A stretch of 64,000 nt of DNA from positions 3,866,169-3,930,168 of the forward strand of contig OZ025218.1 of the NCBI GenBank assembly GCA_964019055.1, read 5' to 3'. The DNA is from Anthopleura xanthogrammica. Its lineage: Eukaryota; Cnidaria; Anthozoa; Actiniaria; Actiniidae. This document shows positions 49,621 through 61,554 of the stretch, piece by piece. The position numbers were made by a program, and so were the translations under genes. The notes below the pieces were generated by a model. It saw only the letters and a list, made by a program, of their open reading frames with translations, made no database searches and had not been told where the DNA came from. Within the stretch, counting starts at the first letter, position 1. The number at the start of each line of letters is the position of its first letter.

Positions 49621-49692
49621 CTCCTTGACGGGGAATCGAGCCCCGGTCACTTGCTTGACAGGCAAGTATACTAACCACTATACTACCAAGGA
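49621..49692 (-). tRNA. tRNA-Asp (GTC)
   Basis: On the minus strand the 72 nt fold as a cloverleaf. Acceptor TCCTTGG pairs with TCAAGGA (G-U at the last pair), discriminator G. The D-arm A box is TAGTATAGTGGTTAGTATA. The anticodon arm is CTTGC-CTGTCAA-GCAAG with anticodon GTC. The T-arm is CGGGG-CTCGATT-CCCCG, where T54 is C. A TTTT pol III terminator lies about 10 nt downstream on the minus strand. The deviating T54 slightly lowers certainty that it is active. Confidence 0.85.
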
Positions 49693-49727
49693 TTTTGATG
49701 TTATTTCTTCATCATAAAATATAATTG

Positions 49728-49812
49728 TCTCACGAGTCGGGATAGAACCAACGACCAACAGATAACTGTTCCACACTACAGTCTGTTGCTCTACCAACTG
49801 AGCTATCATGAG
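49728..49812 (-). tRNA. tRNA-Tyr (GTA) with 12-nt intron
   Basis: The minus-strand 85 nt form a cloverleaf. Acceptor CTCATGA pairs with TCGTGAG, discriminator A. A box is TAGCTCAGTTGG. The anticodon arm ACAGA-CTGTAG / A-TCTGT is interrupted after position 37 by TGTGGAACAGTT, the usual place for the tRNA-Tyr intron. The T-arm is GTTGG-TTCTATC-CCGAC. The B box has T at position 57 where a purine is expected, so transcription may be reduced. TTTT follows about 10 nt downstream. It lies 35 bp upstream of tRNA-Asp on the same strand. Confidence 0.82.
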
Positions 49813-50087
49813 ATGTATACTTTTACTCTTCATTAAAACCCTATTCTAACCCTTCCAAGTGTGAATTATATTAGAGTTTATCGAAATAATATAGACTGAC
49901 TGATTACGTCATGATTAAGCTAAGGATGTTGTTTTGTTTCATCATTTCTTTATCTTGTTGGATTAGCCTTGGATTCATACTCCTACTCACTCCCCAAAAT
50001 ACGCTAAAGCTACCTTTTCGAATAAAATATGATGACCTTAATGGGATTTAAACCAATAACTTCTGACTAATATTCATAATTATTATA

Positions 50088-51063
50088 TACATACCGAGAT
50101 TTATTCAGTAAAATCCTGTGTAATAAATGTTCGTTCGTTCACTTTTCCCAACCAATCACAATGCGCGTATCGCTTTTTCACGTGTGAGAAAAACGTTTCG
50201 TCCAATCAGAAGCCACGTACAGCTTTTCTTCACGTGTGAGAAAAACGATACGTCCAATCAGAAGCCGGCAGAAACGGGCTCCACTGCTCTTTCGTGTGAG
50301 ACTTTCGACTAAACTAGAAAGTTTTTATTTCAAAACATGAATGAAACTATATTTTAGACGACAAAACCAAAGAGAAAATCGATGAATTACCAATAGTAGA
50401 GTGGAGGAAAAGCTGCCTGAGATGTAAATCTATTGGAAAAGTTCTTTAAAAGTACTGAAAACTTAAACAACAACAAGGAAAGCCAGCTTCAGTTGCTTTT
50501 GTAAGAAGACGACTTCGGTGAGACCTAAACTAGAAAGTTTGAGTTCAAAACATGAATGAAAATATAATTTAGACGACGAAACCAAAGAGAAAATCGATGA
50601 AATACCAATAGTAGAGAGGAGGAAAAGCTGACCGAGATGTAAATCTCGTGAAAAAGTTCTTAAAAATGTATTAAACAACAACGAGGAATTGAAAGGCAGC
50701 TTTGTCGTGTAATGAAGAAGGCAACAGAAACTTCGGTAAGCTTTCACAATCATTTATGGTGTAAACTAAAAGCCTAGAAGTTGAAAAGATTAAACTTAGA
50801 AACCGAATTAGAAATTAATAAGAATAAGTTTTTAATATGCTTGTAAAACAGCGTTGTAAAATAAAGAATTATTGCAATATAATTTTTAGTTTGCAAACTG
50901 AGCTTTGTTTACAAACTTTGTAAACTAAAATAGTCTCTAATTCAAACCAAATTGAAAATCTCGTTATGAAAATAATAAAATTCGTACACTCGCTTGTTCG
51001 TTTTATGATACTTCACAACTAGTGAATAAAAACCGTACGAGCGCACTTTCCATGAAGTAATCT
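50088..51063. mobile_element. 1-kb element 'Y' copy 2 (inverted)
   Basis: Reverse counterpart of 31857-32905: CATACCGAGATTTATTCAGT at the left and CGCACTTTCCATGAAGTAAT at the right. Internal doubled segments are also preserved. 51064-51420 beyond it holds nothing identified. Confidence 0.75.
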
Positions 51064-52174
51064 CTATTTATGTTAGTAGACTTGGCGAGTCTGTAAAACC
51101 ACCCTCTCTTTAAAAAAAATATTTCTCTTTTGCAAAGTACACATGGTTAATGATAGGAACGAAAAAGCTTTAAAATATTTTTAGGGGTATGATAACGAGA
51201 GCCATTCAAAGTTTGCTAATTTTGGCAAAAGGTTTAGACCCAAAATTGGCCCAAGGGGAGCCAAAGTTCAACCAGATGTCACGTGACCGCATTAAGTTTA
51301 CAAGACTAAATAATGTCCATGTGTTTACTTGTATGTGACTACCTTTCATCCCACAAAGTTTCAGGTTGGGTTGCTTTTTATCATTTCCAAACATATTCGA
51401 AGCTTACGTGGACTGGCTCTTAAATTCATCCCACATGGAGTAACGATAACATAGAGACTGAGTCATCTCAGGAACTTGTCCAATGTCGCTGATCACAGCA
51501 AGGGTTAATCATCTATGGTCTAGGGGCCGACTAAACTCTCCCTTATACTTCGGCCGAGCTTCCTGATCAGTCATTATGGATCGATAGCGGTGTCGGGGCT
51601 AAAATCTCCGGCATAGCCGTAAATGCTCCGCGCGCGCTGCAATACTGCTCTTCAGCACTGCGTCTGGAGGTATGGTCCTAGTTTAACAGATAAATATCTA
51701 TTTCTTTAAAAATTACAATTACTAAAAAATTCGTGGTCGGAATATATATCAACAAGAGGCCATGAATGACAAAGAGACTCGCATTAACCCTGCCGATATC
51801 GGCATTTTTAGATTTTGTGTACCCCGTGCAAATACGCTTAGAACACGGGATGAAGTATCAAACGGCAGGTATTTGCAAGACAGGATCTGAGGTCGTGGTC
51901 ACCAAGTGAGACCTCCCCCCTGATGTGATCCTGTTCTTTTTCAATCACGATTACATTCAAGGATTTATACAACATAGAAACTCGATAATGCCTAAATATA
52001 TTTATTACAACTACAATACTGTTATTATGAATATATACATTGAAGATCAAATATGGAAAATAAATAAAAATAAATAACCTAAATAGCAAAAATTCTATTT
52101 CGTACACTATTTCGATCATTTTGACGATCATATATACAAAATATCCATTTGTTTTGTTTTTTTCATTAGAATTC

Positions 52175-55100
52175 TCACATGTTTCTTTTAGAGACATGTC
52201 TTGAATGTCTTGGTCTTCGCTTGACTAGTTTGGATAACTTCTGTTTTCCAGTCACGATGTGTGCTGAATGAACAGCCATACACTGACAGATCCACGTCAG
52301 ATGATTGACAGCTAGAGTACCGCCAAGGCTGTCGGGAATGCACGTGACTGGTAACCTTTCTTTCAGGACATTTGGTGAGGCAGTCTCGACGTTCAAGTCA
52401 CGAAGAAGCCCTGGTTCAATGAGTCTCATTCTCGTGGCGAACCAGAAAGGAGGGGATATCAAGAAGACTTTCTTGAGAACAACAGGGTACGCCTCCTGAA
52501 AAACAAACACAATATAAAACACATTTATTCATCATGGCTTGTCACTTATTTCATTATTGCGCAACACCGTCAAATCCCAGACCAGCCCAAAACACTTCAT
52601 GATTTAATCAACTGAGATACAGTTTAGAAAGTGCGCGATCAAACACAACGATGTTTCATCAAATCTCCTGAACTAGCTAAAAGCGCTATCAACTATACAA
52701 TAAATGTTCGTGTGCGTTCTGGGAACATTTTTAGGAGATGGGATTCGTTCATCAGGTTTCGTCATTTGATTGGTTCGTTGGTTCATTCAGGATATACGAA
52801 TCCTCTGCACACAGTTATTTGAAGCTCACCAATGAGTCATACCAAGTGCACTCTACTATGTACTAACAATGTACTTGTTCACTTGAGTACTCATACCTTG
52901 AAGAGATTGAATATCTTGGCGCACAGTTTGATATCACATGTTTTGTAGGTGACTTGGGTAAAGTCATACACGAGTACAAGCCCATTTTTCTGGATCTCAG
53001 GACTGGTAAACAATAATATTGAAACACTGTGAGATTTATGAAATCAATGTACATGCAAATGATCATCAATAATGTGAATGAAAAGTTGCAGCTGTGCTAG
53101 CGCGTGAGTTGGCAATCCAACTCGATTGGTATTTTCTGCGTTTATTTTGATCTCCATTAACTGATTAGCCTCCTACGCAGTCGCTCTTAGGGTCGTCACG
53201 CAATACTTCTCTCTGGAGAGAAACGTTGCGTGACGACGCGACGACCCTAAAAACGTCTGCAAAGGAGGCTATTAACTGATGTGCTAGACATATTCGCGAA
53301 GGGTTTTGGTTGGCAACCGTAGTTAGAAAAGGCCGAAGTTGTCAAGCAAGAATACAAGTGATTATCATCAAGCAAGACATACCTTTTGATTGACTCATCC
53401 ATTTGGAAGTAGATATTGTTGATAATGGTGTTGTGGTCAGCATCATGACTCAATCGTTTAGCAGACATGTACGCAACTCCTGCGTCATCTTGGTCACGTG
53501 CGTCCTGCATGTTACGATAGATAGAATATACAATTATGAGAGAGCTACTCTTTCCTTTGAAGTCAAAAAGCGAGTGAATATTTTTAGAGGGGAAGGGGAT
53601 GATAGTTAAAAAGTGGCCTCCACCCATCCACCCATCCACCCATCCACCTATCCACCCATCCACCCATCCACCCATCCACCCATCCACCCATCCACCCATC
53701 CACCCATCCACCCATCCACCCATCCACCCATCCACCCATCCACCCATCCACCCATCCACCCATCCACCCATCCACCCATCCACCCATCCACCCATCCACC
53801 CATCCACCCATCCACCCATCCACCTGTACGCAGCAGTCATATTTTTTCTCTTTTTCAGTTCTTACCAAGACAGTGAATCTGCCACTGTAGATCTCTTCTT
53901 GTAAAGGATTCTTGAAGGGAGACATGTTTTCCATACGGTACACCTTTCTCTGAGACTACAGGATAGGTAAAAAAAATTGCAAATTAAAAACAGTGTCTGC
54001 TGCGACTGCTGAAGGCAAATCATAAAACCATATCTAGCTAAGAGAATGCCGATTCATGAATCAGCAGTCAGGATCGGAGAAATGGAATCGGGAATCCAGA
54101 GTCCATCAATGTTCCTGAAGTATTTCATAACAGGATTGACTGATGTAAGTCATTCACCTGGTACTTCTTGTACAGTGTCACAGTCTTCTCAACATCAAAA
54201 TCTCTTGCCATCAGGAACTTAGTGGCAGCTGCAGCACTCATAGGAGCGAGGCCAGTGCTTTGACGGACCGCGTTGATTTCTGTTAATGCAGTTTGAATGA
54301 CCTGTTGGTGAAGGACAAGAGTACATGTTACTAATGATAATGCCTAGCTTCAAAAATACAACAGGAACTTTATCAACAAGAGGAGCCGCATATATACGAG
54401 GATCGTGATTGGCTTATGCGTCGACTTTTGGTGTGAAAAAACATCAATCAAGTCCTCCCCTGACCCCATGATCCTCTGCGCTTCTGATCTGCATAGGCTG
54501 TAAGAGATCACGTGATATTTTACTTCATCATGATTGCTCAAACGTAAACATTAATAATCTTGAACTCGTTAGACACAAGACTATTCTACTGGGCTCGAGT
54601 TGTTCATTAAAATTAAGTAACTTTGAAATCAATATCCAATCTGTTTATCGCCCATTTTATTCCCTTATTCATTTCTAGATTACCATTTTCTGGTGTTCCC
54701 CTTGGTGTTCGAAAGCAGTGTTGTTTTCTTGGTCCAGTTGGACGTCATACGGGGTATTCATGCCGATGAACAGGGTATCTGATGGGTTGCCTGTGTAGAC
54801 TGGGCCATCGACGTCTGATGCAGCATCATTACGACCAACTGAACTGAATGATCTCTCCTCTATTGAAATCAACAACAAAAACAGTTCATGTCAGAAAAGA
54901 ATCCATTACTACGATAATGTACCCTGTCTGCCAATAATGTACCCTTTGACTTAGATGTAATATTTTAGAGACTCTTCATTTTCTGTAGCGGGATATGGAG
55001 GCTTTTTATACCAGGAATGAAGTCTATACGATGGCTCAGCCTGATGTAACAATGAGATGATAACTAGCGGTAAGCTAGTGTGGGCTGCGTCGGTGTTTCT

Positions 55101-55521
55101 AATGAAACAGTTGTGATAAAAAGTTAAAATTTACACAGTCTGTGATGTACCAATGATCATCAGTCAAGAAGCATTCGAGCTTAGAATAACTATTCCCGCA
55201 AAGCCGTTACATATATCTTTCCACCATCACTATTACTATTGCTTCAAGATTGAACTTACCAATAAACTGTTTGACAGAAGAAACCAAGTCCGATGTTATT
55301 TTTATTTTTCGTTCCATGTTATTCCTGACTCGTCCAACCTTTCTGTAGATAGAGTTCTTCCATGTTTGGTCAGATGGTGTGGATAATCGACCAGGAACAG
55401 AGATGGAAGGTTCTAATGTTACTGCGTCGTACGTAACGGGTTCGTAGGCTGGAGTAATCGGCTCAAATCTGAAGGGCATTGGCTTGGCTGCAGCTTCTTT
55501 GGTCTTCAGGTCTTCTGACAT
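52175..55521 (-). CDS. CRAL-TRIO lipid-binding protein, PTPN9-like N-terminal half (copy A)
   Basis: Seven minus-strand exons in phase: 55521-55260 (start Met of [14 protein letters not shown]; the frame is open to an acceptor at 55549, so an upstream exon is possible), 54859-54684, 54301-54158, 53949-53866, 53504-53383, 53002-52897 and 52495-52175. Exons 1-2 encode a low-complexity N-terminus. Exon 3 is CRAL-TRIO-N ([36 protein letters not shown]). Exons 4-7 are the lipid-binding domain: [69 protein letters not shown]. The pattern follows the SEC14/CRAL-TRIO half of PTPN9 (MEG2), which binds phosphoinositides on secretory vesicles. After LTWICQC the frame ends in a short basic tail ([15 protein letters not shown], stop at 52175-52177), and I see no phosphatase domain downstream. 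A minus-strand AATAAA lies near 51990. Confidence 0.8.
53164..53272. mobile_element. GGTCGTCACGCAA palindromic MITE (unit A)
   Basis: TTAGCCTCCTACGCAGTCGC, GGGTCGTCACGCAATACTTC and the inverse GAAACGTTGCGTGACGACGC...GGAGGCTATTAA form a hairpin with tip TCTCTCTGGAGAGA. It is present at the same place in unit B (59703-59812), so it predates the duplication. Confidence 0.85.
53624..53823. repeat. (CCACCCAT)n octanucleotide repeat, about 25 units
   Basis: Nearly perfect array in the intron between exons 4 and 5 of CRAL-TRIO copy A, ending about 40 bp from exon 4. Absent from unit B, where the deletion removes it. Long open frames on both strands are repeat artefacts. Confidence 0.97.
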
Positions 55522-55559
55522 CTTTACACCTGAGGTACCTGCAATTATCTGCAATAAAT

Positions 55560-56618
55560 CAAGAATATTTATCAGTTTCGTGTTAGGATACCGCTCTCGC
55601 TATAACTGGTATACACTTCGCTATATTAGTTTCTACTGCACTAGCTAATCTGATTATAAGTCTTGGTGTAGTGAGAATTAAAGGTAATATCTAAACATTG
55701 AGCAATAAAAAATAATGATTATGCAGTATTTACCTATTAGAACATTAAGAAAAAACACAAATAAGCAAGGAAAAGTTCAAAAAGCACTATACATAGGTAA
55801 ATGCTGTATTTCAGTTCTCAGTTTTCTAATGCTCAACTTTTATATAGTGCGCGCGCTAGTGACGTCACAATCATCCATGCCCGCGACTAATGCGCTGAAA
55901 AAAAACATTTTTCGCAATATGAAAAATTCAGGAAAACTCCTAAAAAACTGCAATCACAGCATTATCCCAGTAAACCAGCTCATACAAGCTTTGGAATTAT
56001 GCTTTTGGAACTAAAAGTGAGAAAAATTGGGAACAAAAAACTTTCTTTTCAGTGCATCGAGAGATTTTAGGAAAAGAATTCTTGAAAGTATCAAAATGTT
56101 GGATATCGTAAAAACAATGAAAAAGAAACCTTACCTCGATATTCTGGTGTTTCTTGTCTTGAAAATCACTATATCGAAGTTCGTTTTGAATACAATCCAT
56201 TTCTTGTTAGAGAAAATTTGATATTGGCGTCAAATAACTGCACTTTTGAAACTTTTTCACGGAGCAAAAGTCGCACGTCTGAACGCAAGAAAGAAAAATA
56301 CTTTGTGGGGAAGCGCGCGCTATGACGTAACAATAGAGATATTTTGATGGAATGCTCGCTGTACTGTGATATCACGGGCGCTTTGTTGTTGTGAAACTAA
56401 CATTTTGAAATGGTAGAAATGAAACGTTTTTTTTGGGGGGGCAGCAACGAGAAAAACCGTTAATATTACCAAGCCAGTATAAGGAGATTAATAAGAATTG
56501 AAGAAAATCCATCTAAAAACACTTATGCTTCTATCAGAATTTGAAAAAAAAAACAGTAAGAAAGAAATTTGAACAGCTTTTTGAGTAAATGTCATGACAT
56601 TTCTTGGTAAGTCTTTAA
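55560..56618. other. Presumed upstream region of CRAL-TRIO copy A
   Basis: Highly similar to 61590-62642 upstream of copy B. No upstream exon or clear TATA/Inr was identified. A GACGTCAC-like site (GTGACGTCACAAT, about 55858) is present in both copies, a possible CRE-type element. Confidence 0.45.
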
Positions 56619-56888
56619 TAATAATAATGGGTTCTTATATAGCGCATTTCACATCGTCTCAATGCGCTTTACAATTTTTGACCAGTGGAGGACTTTTACG
56701 GGCTGCATATTAAGGCGCTATTAGCAGCCGTGCAGCTTACAATCATGAGTGAATTGTTAGTGATTAGTGTTATGCCTCCAAATTGGGATAGGCTGTTGAA
56801 CCGGGAGACAATCCCCTACTCTTACACGAATAATTCAACAGGTTCTTTTATGTCCCCCATTTACAGGTTAAGGAAGGGTTGGGAGACA

Positions 56889-56941
<53 letters not shown>

Positions 56942-56949
56942 TAGATGTG

Positions 56950-57005
<56 letters not shown>

Positions 57006-57076
57006 CCGGGATTCGAACCACGACCTCCCGCACAACAGACCGACGCTCTTACCAACTGAGCTAACCGGGTGGCGGT
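56619..57076 (-). mobile_element. tRNA-derived SINE
   Basis: On the minus strand the head at 57075-57003 has an A box (TTAGCTCAGTTGGTAAGAGC) and B box (GGTTCGAATCC), but its anticodon arm does not pair, so it is not a tRNA gene. The body follows (CCAACACTCAGGGTCTTAAA) and the 3' end is GCGCTATATAAGAACCCATT then (ATT)n. Present only in unit A. Confidence 0.85.
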
Positions 57077-57766
57077 TATTAGGCGATGGTGTAGTCTGGA
57101 TGGCGCGTCTCTTATATACAGCTATTTCAGAAAAGGTTGGTGAAGGTTTTTTTTTTGTTGCAAGTTGCATGTTGGATACAAAGCCCGAAATGCAGTATTG
57201 GTGATGTAAATATTCAAGCAGCGAAAGTTCACTTCAAGGGCATTTCCCCAAACTTTGTCTGTGAAGCTAAACTTTTGAATTAGAAATTGAATGATAACAC
57301 TTTTCTACAAATACCCGGTATTAGGCAACGTAGAGTCAGCTCCCATGACGTCACACGCATGCGCACCAGGCAGTGTAAGACATCCATCCAAAGCTATTTC
57401 GTCCTTATTAGAACTCATCAGCATGCGCTAGCACAATAATCTACTAAGGTGATCTCCAGAGGTGCTTTAAAACCCAAAACCCATGCCATGTGGGAGTCGT
57501 GGCTGTGCATGGGGTTGCTGTGGATTTGGCGTCAAAAAAGCGAGCGTTCGCTCTCCCAACTCTGTGAGAATTTAGTAGTTGTTCCAGGGACTCAAATAAA
57601 AAAAGTTCATATACTACTAATGCTAGTGGTAGTAAAATGACGCCATAATGCAAGGTTACTTGTGCGCATGTCAGACTGAAGTGAAAAAGTACTAAACTCA
57701 TCCCACATGGAGTACGTAATGATAGCGTAGAGAAGCAGTGATCACAGAAAGTTGTTGGTCATAGCA

Positions 57767-58046
57767 CAGGGAGCCCACAGGCACTGGTAGAATCAGTGAT
57801 TAGAATAAAATCTATCATGCGTAAATGCACGTGCTAGCTTTCGCACGAGCTTTTCAAGTCTGAATAAATTATCAGCTGCTAACGTTGCTAACGTAGAATA
57901 TAATGACATCATTATATTCTACGCTAGCAACGTTAGCAGCTGATAATTTATTCAGACTTGAAGCTCGTGCGGGAGCTAGCACGTGCATTTACGCATGATA
58001 GATTTTATTCTAATCACTGATTCTACCAGTGCCTGTGGGCTCCCTG
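57767..58046. mobile_element. 280-bp perfect-style palindrome at the unit A/B junction
   Basis: Starts CAGGGAGCCCACAGGCACTG and ends with the inverse CAGTGCCTGTGGGCTCCCTG. Arms about 138 bp meet at ATAATGACATCATTAT. An 11-bp direct repeat TGGTCATAGCA flanks it (57756-57766 and 58047-58057), as expected of a target-site duplication. Confidence 0.92.
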
Positions 58047-58698
58047 TGGTCATAGCAAGTGGTTAATCTTACAAGGTCTAGGGCCCGACTAACCTCTCCC
58101 TTAGGCTTTGGCCGAGCTTCCTGATCAGTCATTGGATAGCGGTGTCGGGGCCGAAATCTCCGGCATAGCTGTAAATGCTTCGCGCTGCCCTACCGGGCTT
58201 CAGCACTGAGTCTGGAGGTATGGTCCTAATTTAATAAACAAATAACAATTACAATTCAAGGTCGGAATACATATTAACAAGAGGCCATGAATGACAAAGA
58301 GACTCGCATTTACCCTGGCGATATCGGTGACTTATTTTTAGATTTTGTGTACCCCGTGGAAATACGCTTTGAACACGGGTTGAAGTATCAAACGGCAGGT
58401 ATTTGCAAGACAGGATCTGAGGTCGTGGTCACCAAGTGAGACCACCCCCCTGATTTGTCCCTGCTCTTTTTAATCACGATTACATTCAAGGATTTATACA
58501 ACATAGAAACTCGATAATGCCTAAATATATTTATTACAACTACAATACTATTATTATGAATATATACATTGAAGATCAAATATGGAAAATAAATAAAAAT
58601 AAATAACCTAAATAGCAAAAATTCTATTTCGTACACTATTTCGATCATTTTCACGATCATATATACAAAATATCCACTTGTTTTTTCCATTAGAATTC

Positions 58699-61554
58699 TC
58701 ACATGTTTCTTTTAAAGACATATCTTGAATATCTTGGTCTTCGTTTGACTAGTTTGGATGACTTCTGTTTTCCAGTCACGATGTGTGCTGAATGAACAGC
58801 CATACATTGACAGATCCACGTCAGATGATTGACAGCTACAGTACCTCCAAGGCTGTCGGGAATGCACGTGACTGGTAACCTTTCTTTCAGGACATTTGGT
58901 GAGGCAGTCTCGACGTTCAAGTCACGAAGAAGCCCTGGTTCAATGAGTCTCATTCTCGTGGCGAACCAGAAAGGAGGGGATATCAAGAAGACTTTCTTGA
59001 GAACAACAGGGTACGCCTCCTGAAAAAACAAACACAATATAAAACATATTGTTCATCATGGCTTGTCACTTATTTCATTATTGCGCAACATCGTCAAATC
59101 CCGGACCAGCCCAAAACACTTCATGTTTCAGTTGATGATTTAATCCGACTGAGATACAATTTAGAAAGTCCGCGATCAAACACAACGATGTTTCATCAAA
59201 ACTCCTGTACTAGCTAAAAGCGCTATCAACTATACAATAAATGTCCGTGTGCGTTCTGGGAACATTTTTAGGAGATGGGATTCGTTCATCAGGTTTTGTC
59301 ATTTAATTGGTTCGTTCGTTCATTCACGATATACCAATCCTCTGCCCACAGGTTATTTGAAAGTCACCATTGAGCCATACGAAGCGCACTCTACTATGTA
59401 CTAACGATGTACTTGTTCATTTGAGTACTCATACCTTGAAGAGGTTGAAGATCTTGGCGCATAGTTTGATATCACAGGTTTTGTAGGTGACTTGGGTAAA
59501 GTCATACACGAGTACAAGCCCATTTTTCTGGATCTCAGGACTGGTAAACAATAATATTGAAACACTGTGAGATTCATGAAATCAATGTACATGCAAATGA
59601 TCATCAATAACGTGAATAAAAAGTTGCAGCTGAGCTAGCGCGTGAGTTGGCAATCCAACTCGATTGGTATTTTCTGCGTTTATTTTGATCTCCATTAACT
59701 GATTAGCCTCCTACGCAGACGCTCTTAGGGTCGTCACGCAATACTTCTCTCTGGAGAGAAACGTTGCGTGACGACGTGACGACCCTAAAAACGTCTGCAA
59801 AGGAGGCTATTAACTGATGTGCTAGACATATTCGCGAAGGGTTTTGGTTAGCAACCGTAGTCAGGAAAGGTCGAAGTTGTCAAGCAAGAATACAAGTGAT
59901 TATCATCAAGCAAGACATACCTTTTGATTGCCTCATCCATTTGGAAGTAGATATTGTTGATAATGGTGTTGTGGTCAGCATCATGACTCAATCGTTTAGC
60001 AGACATGTACGCAACTCCTGCGTCATCAAATTGCAAATTATAAAAAAGTGTCAGCTGCAACTGCTGAAGGCAAATTATAGAACCATATCTAGCTAAGAGA
60101 ATGCCGATTCATGAATCAGCAGTGAGGAGCCAAGAAATGGAATCGGGAATCCAGAGTCCATCAATGTTCCTGAAGTATTTCATAACAAGATTGACTGATG
60201 TAAGTCATTCACCTGGTACTTCTTGTACAGTGTCACAGTCTTCTCAACATCAAAGTCTCTCGCCATCAGGAACTTAGTGGCAGCTGCAGCACTCATGGGA
60301 GCGAGGCCAGTGCTTTGACGGACCGCGTTGATTTCTGTTAATGCAGTTTGAATGACCTGTTGGTGAAGGACAAGAGTACATGTTACTAATGATAATGCCT
60401 AGCTTCAAAACTACAACAGGAACTTTATCAACATGAGGAGCCGCATATATACGAGGATCGTGATTGGCTTATGCGTCGACTTTTGGTGTGAAGAAACATC
60501 AATCAAGTCCTCCCTAGCCCCCATCATCCTGCGCGCCTCTGATCTGCACGGGCTGTGAGAGATCACGTGATATTTTACTTAATCATGATTGGCAAACGTA
60601 AACATTAATAATCTTGAACTCGTTAGGCTATTCTACTGGGCTGGAGTTGTTCATTAAAATTAAGTAACTTTTGAAATCAATATCCAATCTGTTTATCGCC
60701 CATTTTATTCCCTTAATCATTCCTAGCTTACCATTTTCTGGTGTTCCCCTTGGTGTTCGAAAGCAGTGTTGTTTTCTTGATCCAGTTGGACGTCATACGG
60801 GGTATTCATGCCGATGAACAGGGTATCTGATGGGTTGCCTGTGTAAACTGGGCCATCGACGTCTGATGCAGCATCATTACGACCAACTGAACTGAATGAT
60901 CTCTCCTCTATTGAAATCAACAACAAAAAGAGTTCATGTCAGAAAAGAATCCATTACTACGATAATGTACCCTGTCTGCCAATAATGTATCCTTTGACTT
61001 AGATGTAATATTTTAGAGACTCTTCATTTTCTGTAGCGGGATATGGAGGCTTTTTATACCAGGAATGAAGTCTATACGCCGGCTCAGCCTGATGTAACAA
61101 TGAGATGATAACTAGCGGTAAGCTAGTGTGGGCTGCGTCGGTGTTTCTAATGAAACAGTTGTGATGCAGTCTGTGATATGTAACAATGATCATCAGTCAA
61201 GAAGCATTCGAGCTTAGAATAAAAATTCCCGCAAAGCCGTTACATATATCTTTTCAACATCACTATTACTATTGCTTCAAGATTGAACTTACCAATAAAC
61301 TGTTTGACAGAAGAAACCAAGTCCGATGTTATTTTTATTTTTCGTTCCATGTTATTCCTGACTCGTCCAACCTTTCTGTAGATAGAGTTCTTCCATGTTT
61401 GGTCAGATGGTGTGGATAATCGACCAGGAACAGAGATGGAAGGTTCTAATGTTACTGCGTCGTACGTAACGGGTTCGTAGGCTGGAGTAATCGGCTCAAA
61501 TCTGAAGGGCGTTGGTTTGGCTGCAGCTTCTTTGGTCTTCAGGTCTTCTGACAT
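58699..61554 (-). pseudogene. CRAL-TRIO gene, copy B, with exon 4 deleted
   Basis: Tandem copy of the preceding gene. Equivalents of exon 1 (61554-61293), exon 2 (60907-60732), exon 3 (60356-60213), exon 6 (59540-59435) and exon 7 (59019-58699) are present with intact splice sites and open frames. The exon with [20 protein letters not shown] is missing entirely, and the next exon keeps only 59921 to about 60026, having lost its acceptor and first codons. The nearest remaining acceptor-like AG shifts frame and meets a stop. Relative to copy A, about 0.48 kb is deleted, including the (CCACCCAT)n tract. Either a pseudogene, or a gene skipping exons to make a shortened protein without a complete lipid-binding fold. 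Exon 7 sequence remains highly similar to copy A, so the loss is recent. Confidence 0.75.
59703..59812. mobile_element. GGTCGTCACGCAA palindromic MITE (unit B)
   Basis: Orthologous copy of the MITE at 53164 with only a few substitutions, in the intron between CRAL-TRIO exons 5 and 6. Confidence 0.85.

Noticed and set aside
53247..53943. Repetitive frames GWVDGWMG and PIHPSTHP
   Set aside because: Translation of the (CCACCCAT)n array fused to true CRAL-TRIO exons in neighbouring sequence.
57003..57075. A third tRNA gene (A and B boxes present)
   Set aside because: The anticodon arm cannot pair and the sequence continues into a SINE body with an (ATT)n tail; it is the head of a SINE.
57444..57701. 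Conserved 85-residue minus-strand frame, identical at 63501-63758
   Set aside because: Identity covers all surrounding non-coding sequence too, so it reflects the recent duplication or conversion rather than coding constraint; no motif.
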